A stretch of 64,000 nucleotides of DNA. Source: Paludibacteraceae bacterium. GTDB lineage: Bacteria > Bacteroidota > Bacteroidia > Bacteroidales > Paludibacteraceae. The position numbers were made by a program, and so were the translations under genes. Location: the NCBI GenBank assembly GCA_024401475.1, contig JAKSKZ010000011.1, positions 1 through 64,000 of the forward strand. Reading direction: 5' to 3'. Of this stretch, positions 36,739 through 46,611 are shown one piece after another (position 1 is the stretch's first letter; each line of letters opens with the position of its first letter). Under the pieces are notes generated by a model. That model was not told the DNA's origin, made no database searches, and saw only the letters and a list, made by a program, of their open reading frames with translations.

Positions 36739-38349
36739 TTACTTAATCTTAACCTCGACAGGAGGCAAAGTTCTCTCAACATTATCTGGACCCTTAGCCT
36801 TAACGTTAGACACGTAAACAGTCTTACCCTTTGTCAACTTACCAAACACTTGCTTTTGCTTAGCAGTCAACTCAGAACCTGTAGCCATATCGACCATAGT
36901 ATTACCCATTGAGTCGAAAGAGTTCAAAGAGAATGACAACACCTTGTACTTAACATCCAAGTCAGCGTCATCCAACTCAGCGATGATACGGTTAGCAGTA
37001 ATCAAAAGGTTCTTAGCAATTGCAGTTCCTCCCTTATACTTCTCCTTAACACCTTGAGCATTTGTGTACTCGATCTTTGCCAATGGTGGTGGCAATGGCT
37101 TAACACGGAATTCCTTCTTAGCAACTACTGTTGACTTACCTTGCATATTAGCATAAACTGTTACAACAGCAGGAGTACCAACCTTGATAGGAGTGATATC
37201 CCAACCCTTAGCAGTTTGAACTTGCTTTGCATTTGAAATGTCAATCTTAACGTCACGAGAAGCAACACCAGGAACTGAAACGCTCAATGGGTTCTTGATA
37301 CCAGCATAGAACACGTTCATCATATCTGCAGAAATTGTAGCAGATGGTTCACCTACGGTATAATCACTTGCGAAGTCATAGATAACCTCCTCGCCACTTG
37401 GCTTCTTCATCTTGATCTTACCCTTGTAGTCGAACTTACCAGTTGCACCAGCACCGAACTCATAAACACCGTTAACGATTGGCTTACCATTAACCTCAAT
37501 CTCCAAAGGACGAGTTGAGTCGGTAGCTGCCAAAACGATTTGAGCGTGGTATTTGCTACCCTTGATCAAATACTTTGAATCAGGAATAACCAAAGCCTCG
37601 ATTTTGTTTACACGGAAGTCACCTGCATCAATTTGGTTGATCAAATATTGCATGATTTCAGCCTCTGTGTTACGGATATCGTTTTGAACCTTAGACAACA
37701 TTGTCAAAGTTGCAACAGCAGGCATACCCTCAAATACTGAATTCTCCCACAATACTCTCTCACCATCATGACCATGACCATCAGGAGTTGCAAAAGTCTC
37801 ATCGATTGATCTAGCCTTCATAGAATCAGTTACCATTGACTTAACAAAGTCTGCATAGCTTCTGATGCTATTCTTCAAATCCTTGCCGACTGGCTTAATA
37901 GACTTACCTTCACATTGGAAAGGAACTTCACCTACACCAACTGTACCTGTGATATCCAAGTTACCTCTTTTCTCCTCAGATACTTGAAGATAATTTTCTT
38001 TCTTAGGATCAATATTAGCTTCCTCACCATCAATAAGCACAACAATATATCTCTTGATAGTATTGATATAGTTGTACAAAGAGTCTGATTTAGTAGCCAA
38101 CAAATCTGCCTTATCTTTCCACTCTTTCGTCTTTGTTGGATTTTGAGAGGCAAGATCCTCAAACTTCTCTTTCATATTTACGTTTCGAGCATCCGCAATC
38201 TGAATACTCTTACGCAATGACCCATCCACCAATGAATATCCATTCAAGATTTCTACTGACACGTTCAATGCAAGAAGGGCAGTATAAACCAAGTACATCA
38301 TGGATATCATCTTTTGTCTCGGGGTTTCCGGACAGTTCGCTGCACTCAT
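36739..38349 (-). CDS. gldM: GldM/PorM, type IX secretion motor shaft
   Basis: 536 residues. Starts NCPETPRQKMISMMYLVYTALLALNVS: a short cytoplasmic end plus one transmembrane helix, the usual GldM N-terminus. The long periplasmic part consists of helical then Ig-like beta domains. With GldL it forms the proton-driven motor that energises type IX secretion and, in gliding species, movement. Lies between gldL (48 bp upstream) and gldN. Confidence 0.96.
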   Translation of the reverse strand: MSAANCPETPRQKMISMMYLVYTALLALNVSVEILNGYSLVDGSLRKSIQIADARNVNMKEKFEDLASQNPTKTKEWKDKADLLATKSDSLYNYINTIKRYIVVLIDGEEANIDPKKENYLQVSEEKRGNLDITGTVGVGEVPFQCEGKSIKPVGKDLKNSIRSYADFVKSMVTDSMKARSIDETFATPDGHGHDGERVLWENSVFEGMPAVATLTMLSKVQNDIRNTEAEIMQYLINQIDAGDFRVNKIEALVIPDSKYLIKGSKYHAQIVLAATDSTRPLEIEVNGKPIVNGVYEFGAGATGKFDYKGKIKMKKPSGEEVIYDFASDYTVGEPSATISADMMNVFYAGIKNPLSVSVPGVASRDVKIDISNAKQVQTAKGWDITPIKVGTPAVVTVYANMQGKSTVVAKKEFRVKPLPPPLAKIEYTNAQGVKEKYKGGTAIAKNLLITANRIIAELDDADLDVKYKVLSFSLNSFDSMGNTMVDMATGSELTAKQKQVFGKLTKGKTVYVSNVKAKGPDNVERTLPPVEVKIK

Positions 38350-38397
38350 AATTTACTTTTAATTGTTAATAACTACTATAATTCTATATCAAAAGTA

Positions 38398-39234
38398 TTA
38401 GCCTCTGATAGTCATTGCGTTAAGCATATTGCCATAAACAGAGTTCAAGCTCTTCATTTGCTTTGACAACAAAGCGATTTGATCCTTGTAACCCTCTGCC
38501 TCTTGAGCTGAAGAGTTCAAAGAAGACTCGATCTTTGCTACTGCAGCAGCCAAAGTCTTCATAGCCTCGTTTTGCTCATTAACAGACTTAACTTGAAGCT
38601 CGAATACAGAGTTAATAGTAGAAATATTCTTGTTGATACCATCGATTTGATCAGCAAAGTTCTTAGAACCTTGAGAAGCGCTACCGATGCTAGCAGCAAT
38701 GCTTTGATAAGAAGAAACCAAAGAATCAGAAGAATCCTTCAAGTTCTTTTGTGATGATGCGAATGCACCAGCAGCCTCGGAAGCCTTGCTCAAATTTGAA
38801 GTATAAGTATCAGAAATAGCAGCTGCGTTGCTCAAAGAACCAAGTTGACCTGCAGTCTCACCCAATCTTGAGATACCTTCACGCAATTTTTGCATTTCAC
38901 CTTCGATCAAAGAAGGAACATCCTCAACCTTAGCGATACCTTGTTGCTTCTTCTCCTCTTTCTTCTCTTTCTTCTTAGGCTCAGCACCCTCTTCGTTATC
39001 GCCCAACTGAGGGTAAACCAAGTTCCACTCCCACTCCTTGTGAGGTTTTTCAACAGCTGACAAAGCAAAAAGGATAGCCTCGATACCCATTCCGATCATC
39101 AACATCACACCAGCACCAGGATAGTGCTGAATCTTAAACAACGCACCAATAATTACGATACTGGCTCCAAAACCATAAGCAATACCGCTTATCTTCTTCC
39201 CTTGTGGGGAAGCCAAAAAATCTGAAAGTCCCAT
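38398..39234 (-). CDS. gldL: GldL/PorL, type IX secretion motor stator
   Basis: 278 residues. Two N-terminal transmembrane helices (GIAYGFGASIVIIGALFKI and MLMIGMGIEAILFALSAVE) with the conserved HYPGAG between them; the second helix holds the conserved Glu of the motor. A long cytoplasmic coiled-coil-rich tail follows. Inner-membrane partner of GldM. Confidence 0.96.
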   Translation of the reverse strand: MGLSDFLASPQGKKISGIAYGFGASIVIIGALFKIQHYPGAGVMLMIGMGIEAILFALSAVEKPHKEWEWNLVYPQLGDNEEGAEPKKKEKKEEKKQQGIAKVEDVPSLIEGEMQKLREGISRLGETAGQLGSLSNAAAISDTYTSNLSKASEAAGAFASSQKNLKDSSDSLVSSYQSIAASIGSASQGSKNFADQIDGINKNISTINSVFELQVKSVNEQNEAMKTLAAAVAKIESSLNSSAQEAEGYKDQIALLSKQMKSLNSVYGNMLNAMTIRG

Positions 39235-39277
39235 TTTTTAAATTTATTTTTAAGGTTAATAATATTCTACTTTTTAA

Positions 39278-40687
39278 TTAATCCATGCCGATGTAACTAC
39301 GTACACATCTGAAACCGATGAAAGAACGGTTCTCGTTTTGATATTCGTAAGTACGAACACCACATTGCAAGAAGATACCCACATCTTTCCAAGAACCACC
39401 TCTGATAACCTTACGTCTCAAAACGTCTGGATCAGAAGACTTAGCATTGTACTCGTAGTTAGGATTCATATCGTGTACAAAACTATAGTTTGACTCGTGA
39501 TAAGCAGAAGAAGTCCACTCAGAAACGTTACCTGCCATATCATACAAACCAAATTCATTTGGTGGATAAGAAGCAACTCTTGCTGTAATCAAATAACCAT
39601 CATCAGTATAGTTACCTCTTTGTGGCTTAAAGTTAGCCAAGAAACAACCCTTTGCTGTACGGATGTAGTTACCTCCCCAAGGATACATTGACAAGTCTTT
39701 GCGACCGCGAGCAGCGTACTCCCACTCAGCCTCGGTTGGAAGACGATAATCTTGAACCCTCACACCCTTGTTTCTAACTTGGTATGAGTTGAACAAATAA
39801 GATCTCCAGTGGCAGAATGCTTGAGCTTGCTCCCAAGACACACCAACAACAGGATATTCACCATAACCAGGGTGAGCAAAATACAATTTCATGTATGGCT
39901 CGTTGTATGCGTATGTAAAGTCACGAATCCAACACAAAGTATCAGGATAAATGTTCACACGCTTCATAGAGATAAAGTCAGAACGCTTCTTCAACTCTCT
40001 ATAAACTGTTTGGTTGATGATGTGACCTTCCTCGTTTGTGAATGAAGTATCCTTTCTAATCATAACATCTGCACTATCCTTAGTTTTACCCAAGCCAGCA
40101 ATGCTACGATTGTAGCTACCTCTCAACACATCAAACTTGTTTTCCTTCTTAGCAGCTTGAACGTAGTCAATCCATCCGTACTTGTACATCAAGATCATAC
40201 CATTCAATTGACGCTCGAAGTCGATTGCATCTTCATCCATATAGAACATACTATCCAATGCAGATTGCAAATCCTCGTTTGCCTTTGTCCAAGGAATTTT
40301 CTTCTTCCAGTTCAATACTGGAGTCTTCAATTCATTACCCTTCTTGTCTTGAGAAATCTTGTACGACTCATCAACAGCCGACAATTTCTCACGAGCAATT
40401 GAGTCACGAACCCAATGCACGAACTGCTTGTACTCACCGTTTGTGATTTCTGTCTCATCCATCCAGAAAGCATCCAATGAAACAGTTCTTGACTGAGAAG
40501 TCATTGCCCAGTTGGCATCCTGGTCATTTTGACCCATTGTGAAAGAACCTCTCTTGATAAAGAGCATACCATAAGGTTTCGGCTCCTTCCATGACTTCGA
40601 ATAAACACCTACCAGCTCACCGTTTTCGCCTCCACCACAACTGGCGAGCAGTACTGCAATTAATGAAATAAATAACAGCTTCTTCAT
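39278..40687 (-). CDS. gldK: GldK/PorK, type IX secretion lipoprotein
   Basis: 469 residues from the ATG at 40687 (MKKLLFISLIAVLLASC, lipobox LLASC); 12 upstream in-frame residues overlap porP and are not credible as a signal peptide. The mature part has the formylglycine-enzyme-like fold (FIKRGSFTMGQND, YRLPTEAEWEYAARG, VSEWTSSAYH, GSWKD, FIGFRCVR). Outer-membrane ring component binding PorN. The fold is structural here, not enzymatic. Confidence 0.96.
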   Translation of the reverse strand: MKKLLFISLIAVLLASCGGGENGELVGVYSKSWKEPKPYGMLFIKRGSFTMGQNDQDANWAMTSQSRTVSLDAFWMDETEITNGEYKQFVHWVRDSIAREKLSAVDESYKISQDKKGNELKTPVLNWKKKIPWTKANEDLQSALDSMFYMDEDAIDFERQLNGMILMYKYGWIDYVQAAKKENKFDVLRGSYNRSIAGLGKTKDSADVMIRKDTSFTNEEGHIINQTVYRELKKRSDFISMKRVNIYPDTLCWIRDFTYAYNEPYMKLYFAHPGYGEYPVVGVSWEQAQAFCHWRSYLFNSYQVRNKGVRVQDYRLPTEAEWEYAARGRKDLSMYPWGGNYIRTAKGCFLANFKPQRGNYTDDGYLITARVASYPPNEFGLYDMAGNVSEWTSSAYHESNYSFVHDMNPNYEYNAKSSDPDVLRRKVIRGGSWKDVGIFLQCGVRTYEYQNENRSFIGFRCVRSYIGMD

Positions 40688-40719
40688 GATATCTAAATTA
40701 CTTAAATTTTTTTCTTTGT

Positions 40720-41700
40720 TCATAATATTCGATCACTCTTGTATTTGTTCTTCTTCGAAAACTCGGGTTTAAAACTATATCTCAAGTAAATCTCATGACT
40801 ACCCCCCGAAACAATCATTTTCGACACCGGCAAGTCATAAGAATAACCCAAGCGAAGACCCGAAAACAAGTCCATACCAACCAAAAAAACGAAAGCATCG
40901 CCCAACCTATAAGTTAAGCCGCCTCGTATTCTTTTATCGTATTCCAGCACACACGTCAAATCCATTTGAAAATCGGAGAAATCCGAACGAATCTGAGTCG
41001 ATGGCTTTAATGTATAAAACGCATTCGACTGCGGAATATTGTATCCACCCGTCAAATAAAACACGCGAGGTACATACATTTCTGCAGAATCCTTGCCAAA
41101 GTTAGTTGTTCCTGAATTCAAATGCGCCACTGACAAACCAACAAACATCTCATCATCACTGTAATATGCACCCACACCAGCATCAAAAGTCAATGCGTTA
41201 TCATCTGCACCCTCGCCTGAGGAAGAATAAGGATCATCATTTTTATGATATTCATCGCCTTCTATCGGAGAACCTCCATTCCCCGTAAAGTCGACTCCAG
41301 AAAAATCAAATGTTTGACTCAGAAATCCAACATTCAACCCCAGCCCCACAACTCCCTTCCAGAGTTTCATCTTATAAGAATACTGTAAAAGAACGCTTTG
41401 GTCTTTAAATAAACCTATATTTTCACTAGAAAAAACCAATCCAACGCCATGTTTAGTACCCGAAATGCTCAACGGCGTATTTACGGAAAAAAACATATCT
41501 ACCGGCGCATCACTAAACCCAGCCCATTGCAAACGATACGCACCCAATAGGTTCATCATATCGTTTTGAGCAACAGCTCCTGCATTGTTCGTCTCCGGCA
41601 GCTCCATATAGTTGCTATATATGGCATCAAATTGAGCAGAAACTCTTGTAAATGAGAGCAACCACACACAAAAAAAGAGTAAAAGACGTCCTTTTTTCAT
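40720..41700 (-). CDS. porP: PorP/SprF-family outer-membrane protein
   Basis: 326 residues from the ATG at 41700 (MKKGRLLLFFCVWLL); 4 more residues are possible upstream. Signal peptide, then beta-barrel with the family pattern (YSNYMELPETNNAGAV, FSVNTPL, HGVGLVFSSENIGLF, LTCVLEYDKRIRGGLTYR). PorP proteins anchor or help translocate type IX cargo at the cell surface. First gene of the gld operon, the usual order in Bacteroidota. Confidence 0.92.
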   Translation of the reverse strand: MKKGRLLLFFCVWLLSFTRVSAQFDAIYSNYMELPETNNAGAVAQNDMMNLLGAYRLQWAGFSDAPVDMFFSVNTPLSISGTKHGVGLVFSSENIGLFKDQSVLLQYSYKMKLWKGVVGLGLNVGFLSQTFDFSGVDFTGNGGSPIEGDEYHKNDDPYSSSGEGADDNALTFDAGVGAYYSDDEMFVGLSVAHLNSGTTNFGKDSAEMYVPRVFYLTGGYNIPQSNAFYTLKPSTQIRSDFSDFQMDLTCVLEYDKRIRGGLTYRLGDAFVFLVGMDLFSGLRLGYSYDLPVSKMIVSGGSHEIYLRYSFKPEFSKKNKYKSDRIL

Positions 41701-41852
41701 ATAATTTGACACGCAGCCATCGGAAAACCGACAACAATATTAGTGATTTTACAATAATTCACAATCAAATCAGAACTTTTTAACATTTCGGATTTGTCTA
41801 AAAGAGAGCAGTTCCCTGATAAACAAAACTTTCCATAAAAGTCCCGAAAGCA

Positions 41853-42074
41853 TTAATATTCTTCCTCATTGAAGAAGAAATCCTCCTTACTTGGATAATC
41901 CGGCCAAATGTCCTCAATGCTCTCGTAGATATCGCCTTCATCCTCCATCTCCTGAAGATTTTCAATCACCTCCAATGGAGCTCCTGATCTCATTGCGAAA
42001 TCTATCAACTCATCCTTTGTTGCTGGCCAAGGAGCATCCTCCAACTTCGAAGCCAATTCTAATGTCCAATACAT
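41853..42074 (-). CDS. DUF2795-type small protein
   Basis: 73 residues, acidic. MYWTLELASKLEDAPWPATKDELIDFAMRSG fits the DUF2795 pattern (W-P-x-x-K-x-E-L-x-x-A-x-x-x-G-A-P), here described in parts, with an acidic C-terminus (DFFFNEEEY). Function of the family is unknown. Small but well conserved in Bacteroidota. Stands alone between porP and the methyltransferase-like gene. Confidence 0.8.
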   Translation of the reverse strand: MYWTLELASKLEDAPWPATKDELIDFAMRSGAPLEVIENLQEMEDEGDIYESIEDIWPDYPSKEDFFFNEEEY

Positions 42075-42281
42075 AACAGCCTATAGAAAATTATAAAAGT
42101 TAATACATCATACACAATTCTCTACATAAAGGATTGCAAAAGTATGCTTTTTTTCATTAAAAACAATCTTTAACAGACTTTTTTTATAATGCCAATACGC
42201 ATTTTTGCTATATGGAGATTGCAATACGTGTTAAAAACAGATTCATATCTTACTCATAAACGTTAAGCAATCTGAATTATT

Positions 42282-43082
42282 CTATAGGCCCACCCTTTTT
42301 ATAGAAGGAAAAAATCTAAGCACGTAATCCTCCTTCTGAAGTTCTGGACTGTAATAGACAATGCCGAAAGAAAAAACATCTATCGTCACCCTGATTTTTT
42401 CATCCGTCTTCAATTGCTCCCAAAATCTCTTCATGCTCGGCGTACGATGAATTCCATCTACGACAACAACACTTTTCTCATTAAGTTTCTGAGAACATTT
42501 AGCATACATATCAACCAAGGAACGAACCTCTGCCGAGTGTGGATCCGGATTAAAAAACAAGAAATCGATGCGTTCCATCTTGTGCAGAACTCTATCTAAA
42601 CACTCCTCTGCAACACCCTCCTCTAAATGTATATTGGGAAAATTCGCATTTTGGAAACTCAGTTTTGCATATTTTGCCATATCTCCCTCCTCTATCGTCC
42701 ACAATTGGGACTTAGAATCGGGGGCAGCCATATACATAGAGGACAAGCCAAACGAAGCCTTTAGTTCTAACAAGAATTTAGATTTGGAATGATTCACCAA
42801 ACGAAATAAAAGTTGATCGTACGACGGCATCTTCGAGGATTTTTTAGCCATGCCCGATATGTTTCGAACGACCAATTCTCCCCTTCCATCTTTAACCTGG
42901 ATTTGTTTTTTCGTTTCGAAAAGGAGTTTCCTCACCTTTTCTATTAATTCATATTTATAATAGGGATACTTTTCTTCAATCACCTTAGTCACTAAATAAA
43001 AGACAAAAGGAGAATGGACTCCAAAGCCTCTTCTATGCTTGGAGCGAAAAAAATATGCTATCCATTCAATTATAGAATTCAC
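42282..43082 (-). CDS. Methyltransferase-like protein with degenerate SAM loop
   Basis: 266 residues. The N-terminus (RSKHRRGFGVHSPFVFYLVT) is typical of a Bacteroidota family annotated as class I SAM-dependent methyltransferase. The expected fold elements are present (LWTIEEGDMAKYAKLSFQNA as strand 2, RIDFLFFNPD as motif IV), but motif I reads LLELKASFGLSS instead of a Gly-rich ExGxGxG loop, so SAM binding is doubtful. Substrate unknown. Next to efp on the same strand, with a 93-bp gap. Confidence 0.7.
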   Translation of the reverse strand: MNSIIEWIAYFFRSKHRRGFGVHSPFVFYLVTKVIEEKYPYYKYELIEKVRKLLFETKKQIQVKDGRGELVVRNISGMAKKSSKMPSYDQLLFRLVNHSKSKFLLELKASFGLSSMYMAAPDSKSQLWTIEEGDMAKYAKLSFQNANFPNIHLEEGVAEECLDRVLHKMERIDFLFFNPDPHSAEVRSLVDMYAKCSQKLNEKSVVVVDGIHRTPSMKRFWEQLKTDEKIRVTIDVFSFGIVYYSPELQKEDYVLRFFPSIKRVGL

Positions 43083-43175
43083 CTGCTTATAGAAATAGAA
43101 TTATTACAAAAGGGGAAAAAACAATGGAGAGAGTCAACAACCCTCCCCATTATATCTACAGACTAATATTTAGAA

Positions 43176-43742
43176 TTACTCCTTTACACGCTCGATGTAA
43201 GAACCGTCACGAGTATCAACCAAAATCTTCTCACCCTCGTTGATGAACAAAGGCACGCGAACAGTGGCTCCAGTCTCAACAGTAGCAGGCTTCAATGTGT
43301 TTGTAGCAGTATCACCCTTCAAACCTGGCTCAGTGTAAGTGATTGTAAGAACAGTCTTAACTGGCATTTCAGCGAAAAGCACAGTCTCAGAAGATGCATC
43401 GAACACTACTTCAACGACATCGCTCTCTTTCATGAAATCAACACCTGTGATCAAGTCATGTGCAATTGGCAATTGCTCAAAAGTCTCATTGTTCATGAAA
43501 ATATAATCCTCACCTTCCTTGTACAAATATTGGTGCTCACGACGCTCAACACGAACATCCTCCAATTTCTCACCAATGTTGAAACGTTTCTCAACAACGA
43601 GGCCGTTTACTACATTCTTCAACTTTGTACGCATAAAAGTGTTACCCTTACCTGGCTTCACATGAAGGAACTCTACACAAAAATAAAGCTTGCCATCCAT
43701 CTTGATGCAAGTTCCGTTCTTAATGTCTTGTGCATTAATCAT
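43176..43742 (-). CDS. efp: Elongation factor P
   Basis: 188 residues, normal length. Three beta-barrel domains; the exposed loop of domain I reads [10 protein letters not shown], with Lys at the position that is modified in many bacteria. Relieves ribosome stalling at polyproline. Upstream minus-strand promoter: TTTG (43816-43813), 18 bp, TAAATTTG (43794-43787). Confidence 0.97.
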   Translation of the reverse strand: MINAQDIKNGTCIKMDGKLYFCVEFLHVKPGKGNTFMRTKLKNVVNGLVVEKRFNIGEKLEDVRVERREHQYLYKEGEDYIFMNNETFEQLPIAHDLITGVDFMKESDVVEVVFDASSETVLFAEMPVKTVLTITYTEPGLKGDTATNTLKPATVETGATVRVPLFINEGEKILVDTRDGSYIERVKE

Positions 43743-43786
43743 ATTACTCTTGTCTTAAATTAAAATTCGCTAATATATTCAGACTG

Positions 43787-43816
43787 CAAATTTACTGCAA
43801 TTCCGTAAATTTCAAA
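43787..43816 (-). promoter_or_regulatory. Promoter of efp
   Basis: TTTG, 18 bp, TAAATTTG on the minus strand, 45 bp before the start codon. Confidence 0.65.
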
Positions 43817-43943
43817 ATAGTATGTTTACAAAAAGCACTCTTTGAAAGAGAATAACCAAAAAGTTGATTAACTTTGCACCTAAAATTACATCGTGGCAAC
43901 GCCACAAATACCGAAAATTTTAATAATACTATAATATTTTACG

Positions 43944-45239
43944 ATGAACTTTGTTGAAGAACTCAAATGGCGTGGAATGATCCAAGACATGACGCCAGGA
44001 ACAGAAGAACAACTCCAAAAAGAAATGACAACAGCCTACTTGGGTATTGACCCAACAGCTGACTCTCTTCATATTGGCCACTTGGTGGGTGTGATGATGC
44101 TTCGCCACTTCCAACGCAGCGGACACAAGCCTATCGCTTTAATCGGAGGCGCTACGGGTATGATTGGCGACCCATCCGGAAAATCTCAAGAACGCGTCCT
44201 CATCGACGAGGAAAGACTTCGCCACAACCAAGAAGGCATCAAAAAGCAGTTGGAGAAGTTTCTTGACTTCAACAGCAACGAACCAAACGCAGCCGAATTA
44301 GTCAACAACTACGACTGGATGAAGGATTTCACTTTCCTTGATTTTATCCGTAACGTAGGTAAGCTCATTACGGTCAACTACATGATGTCTAAAGACTCTG
44401 TAAAACGCCGCTTCACCGGAGAAAACGGAGCAGACGGTATGTCTTTCACCGAATTCTCCTACCAACTTCTCCAAGGATACGACTTCGTTCACCTCAACAG
44501 CAACAAAAACTGCAAATTACAATTAGGTGGTGCCGACCAATGGGGAAACATCACTACAGGTACCGAAATGATTAGAAAAGTGACAGGAAACGAGGCTTTC
44601 GCCCTCACTTGCCCTCTTATCACAAAAGCCGACGGAAAGAAATTTGGCAAAACAGAATCTGGTAATGTTTGGCTGGACAGAAGATATACATCTCCTTACA
44701 AGTTCTATCAGTTCTGGCTGAACGTGTCTGACGATGACGCCGCTAAATACATCAAAATCTTCACAAGCCTTCCAAAAGAAGAGATTGACGGACTTATCAA
44801 AGAGCAAACTGACGCGCCTCACTTGCGCCCTCTCCAAAAGAGATTGGCTCAAGAACTCACCGTCATGGTCCACTCTCAAGAGGATTACGAAGCTGCGGTA
44901 GAAGCATCCAACATCCTATTCGGAAACGCAACATCCGATGCCTTGCGTAAACTTGACGAGGAGACACTTCTTTCCGTGTTTGACGGCGTTCCTCAATTCG
45001 ACATCAACAAAGACGAATTGGCTGCCGGCATCAAGGCAAGCGACCTTCTTGCCGAAAAGGCAAAAGTATTCACTTCAAAAGGTGAAATGAGAAAACTTGT
45101 ACAAGGCGGCGGAGTTTCCATCAACAAGACAAAATTGACAGAGGCAGATGGCATCATCGACAACTCATACCTCTTGAACGGAAAGTATATTCTCGTACAA
45201 AAAGGCAAAAAGAACTACTTTTTGCTAACTGCGAAATAA
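43944..45239 (+). CDS. tyrS: Tyrosyl-tRNA synthetase
   Basis: 431 residues. HIGH-type motif in [19 protein letters not shown]-type motif KFGKTESGN, and a C-terminal S4-like RNA-binding domain ([16 protein letters not shown]). TAACTTTG at 43869-43876 is a likely -7-type box 67 bp upstream. The tRNA-Gln gene follows at 80 bp and has its own promoter. Confidence 0.97.
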   Translation: MNFVEELKWRGMIQDMTPGTEEQLQKEMTTAYLGIDPTADSLHIGHLVGVMMLRHFQRSGHKPIALIGGATGMIGDPSGKSQERVLIDEERLRHNQEGIKKQLEKFLDFNSNEPNAAELVNNYDWMKDFTFLDFIRNVGKLITVNYMMSKDSVKRRFTGENGADGMSFTEFSYQLLQGYDFVHLNSNKNCKLQLGGADQWGNITTGTEMIRKVTGNEAFALTCPLITKADGKKFGKTESGNVWLDRRYTSPYKFYQFWLNVSDDDAAKYIKIFTSLPKEEIDGLIKEQTDAPHLRPLQKRLAQELTVMVHSQEDYEAAVEASNILFGNATSDALRKLDEETLLSVFDGVPQFDINKDELAAGIKASDLLAEKAKVFTSKGEMRKLVQGGGVSINKTKLTEADGIIDNSYLLNGKYILVQKGKKNYFLLTAK

Positions 45240-45255
45240 ATTTCTTCGAAAAGAC

Positions 45256-45286
45256 TTGCAGAATTCCAAAATTGTTCATACTTTTG
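45256..45286 (+). promoter_or_regulatory. Promoter of tRNA-Gln copy 1
   Basis: TTG (45256-45258), 20 bp, TACTTTTG (45279-45286). The same arrangement precedes copy 2 at 57378-57408, and the sequences are alignable, so the promoter was duplicated with the tRNA. Confidence 0.75.
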
Positions 45287-45318
45287 CATCGCTTTTGAAA
45301 AACAAGGCAACTGAGGAT

Positions 45319-45389
45319 TGTCTCATGGTGTAATGGTAGCACTACAGTTTTTGGTTCTGTCTGTCGAGGTTCGAATCCTCGTGAGACAA
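45319..45389 (+). tRNA. tRNA-Gln (UUG), copy 1
   Basis: 71 nt without CCA. Acceptor stem tgtctca/tgagaca, discriminator A, anticodon loop ttttggt with anticodon TTG, T arm cgagg-ttcgaat-cctcg fully paired. Its 3' end holds the 18-bp direct repeat that recurs at 57269-57286. Confidence 0.95.
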
Positions 45390-45393
45390 CAAT
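45376..45393 (+). other. Putative attachment-site core, left end
   Basis: tcctcgtgagacaacaat, the 3' end of the tRNA plus four bases; recurs exactly at 57269-57286. The sequence after it differs from the sequence after the right copy, as expected for left and right ends of an integrated element. Confidence 0.6.
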
Positions 45394-45403
45394 TCGACAA
45401 ATT

Positions 45404-45430
45404 AAAGCCCTGATTTTCAGGGCTTTTTTG
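45404..45430 (+). terminator. Terminator after tRNA-Gln copy 1
   Basis: Stem aagccctga/tcagggctt with loop ttt and a T run. Confidence 0.9.
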
Positions 45431-45514
45431 TTTTGCATCTACCTCATTTATCATTTCATGGGTAAAAAAAACGTAATCCATACAAAAACCCCGAACAGAA
45501 GACAAAACGCCATT

Positions 45515-45564
45515 CTACCACAAACATGGTAGTTCATTGCCTATACGATGGTATTGTATGGTAG
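45515..45564 (+). promoter_or_regulatory. Operator region upstream of cysteine synthase 2
   Basis: CTACCA-CAAACA-TGGTAG (45515-45532), the strongest of four island palindromes, followed by TGGTA half sites at 45549-45553 and 45559-45563, exactly 10 bp apart. TTGATTTG at 45573-45580 is the nearest match to a -7-type box. Confidence 0.65.
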
Positions 45565-45607
45565 AGGATTTATTTGTTGATTTGCACAATAATAATCAGT
45601 AGGAAAA

Positions 45608-46576
45608 ATGGCGAAAAACATAGCAACAGACATCACAAAACTAATTGGCAGAACGCCAATGCTTTCGATGTCAAGGATAGAAGCCGATTTGAAACTCAAA
45701 GCCCACCTGTGGGCTAAGTTGGAGATGTTCAACCCAGCGGGTAGCGCCAAGGACCGTGTAGCATTGGCCATGATCGAGGATGCCGAGAGAAAACATTTGA
45801 TAGACAAGGACTCAGTCATCATCGAACCCACTAGTGGCAACACAGGAATCGGATTGGCATACATCGCGGCAGTAAGAGGTTATAAGGTAATCATCACAAT
45901 GCCAGACTCCATGAGCATGGAGCGTCGCTTACTCCTGACGCTATACGGTGCGAAGTTAGAATTGACTCCCGCCCATAAAGGCATGAACGGAGCCATAGAA
46001 AGAGCGAAGGAGTTAGCCCAAGAGATAATAGACAAAGCACCTCAAGGAAAAAAGGCGACAGCCGCATATATTCCTCAACAATTCAAAAATAATGCAAACT
46101 CTGACATTCATTATCTCACCACAGCCAAGGAGATATGTGAAGACACGGATGGCGAAGTGGATTATTTTGTAGCGGGAATCGGCACAGGAGGCACCATCAC
46201 AGGTGTAAGTCATAAGTTAAAGGAACTGAATCCCCTAATCAAGGTGATAGGCGTTGAACCTGCAACTTCCGCGGTCCTATCCGGCGGAAGGCCTGGTCCT
46301 CATAAATTGCAAGGCATTGGAGCTGGCTTTATTCCTGATGTCTTAGACACAAAATCGTATGATGAAATCATCGCCGTCGGCAACAAGGACGCCATAGATA
46401 GGATGGGTTATTTAGCAAAGAAGGAAGGCGTATTGGCTGGCATATCCTCGGGTGCGGCATTACAGGCGGCCATAGAATTGGCCCAACGTCCAGAAGCGGA
46501 GGGAAAGAATATTGTGGTATTATTCCCAGACACGGGAGAGCGTTACCTCTCAGTGTTACCTTTCCTCCAGAGATAA
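45608..46576 (+). CDS. Cysteine synthase (O-acetylserine sulfhydrylase), second paralogue
   Basis: 322 residues. PLP-dependent fold type II: PLP lysine K48 in NPAGSAKDRV, TSGNTGIG substrate loop, GTGGTITGV phosphate-binding loop. Makes cysteine from O-acetylserine and sulfide; some relatives accept protein-bound thiocarboxylate or other nucleophiles. Differs from the 54564 paralogue (SAKDR instead of SVKDR, extra residues near 155-165). Forms a plus-strand pair with the response regulator 35 bp downstream, controlled by an operator region with the island palindrome. Confidence 0.9.
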   Translation: MAKNIATDITKLIGRTPMLSMSRIEADLKLKAHLWAKLEMFNPAGSAKDRVALAMIEDAERKHLIDKDSVIIEPTSGNTGIGLAYIAAVRGYKVIITMPDSMSMERRLLLTLYGAKLELTPAHKGMNGAIERAKELAQEIIDKAPQGKKATAAYIPQQFKNNANSDIHYLTTAKEICEDTDGEVDYFVAGIGTGGTITGVSHKLKELNPLIKVIGVEPATSAVLSGGRPGPHKLQGIGAGFIPDVLDTKSYDEIIAVGNKDAIDRMGYLAKKEGVLAGISSGAALQAAIELAQRPEAEGKNIVVLFPDTGERYLSVLPFLQR

Positions 46577-46611
46577 GACAACAAATCATTAACTTAAAAA
46601 TGGTTTAGTAG

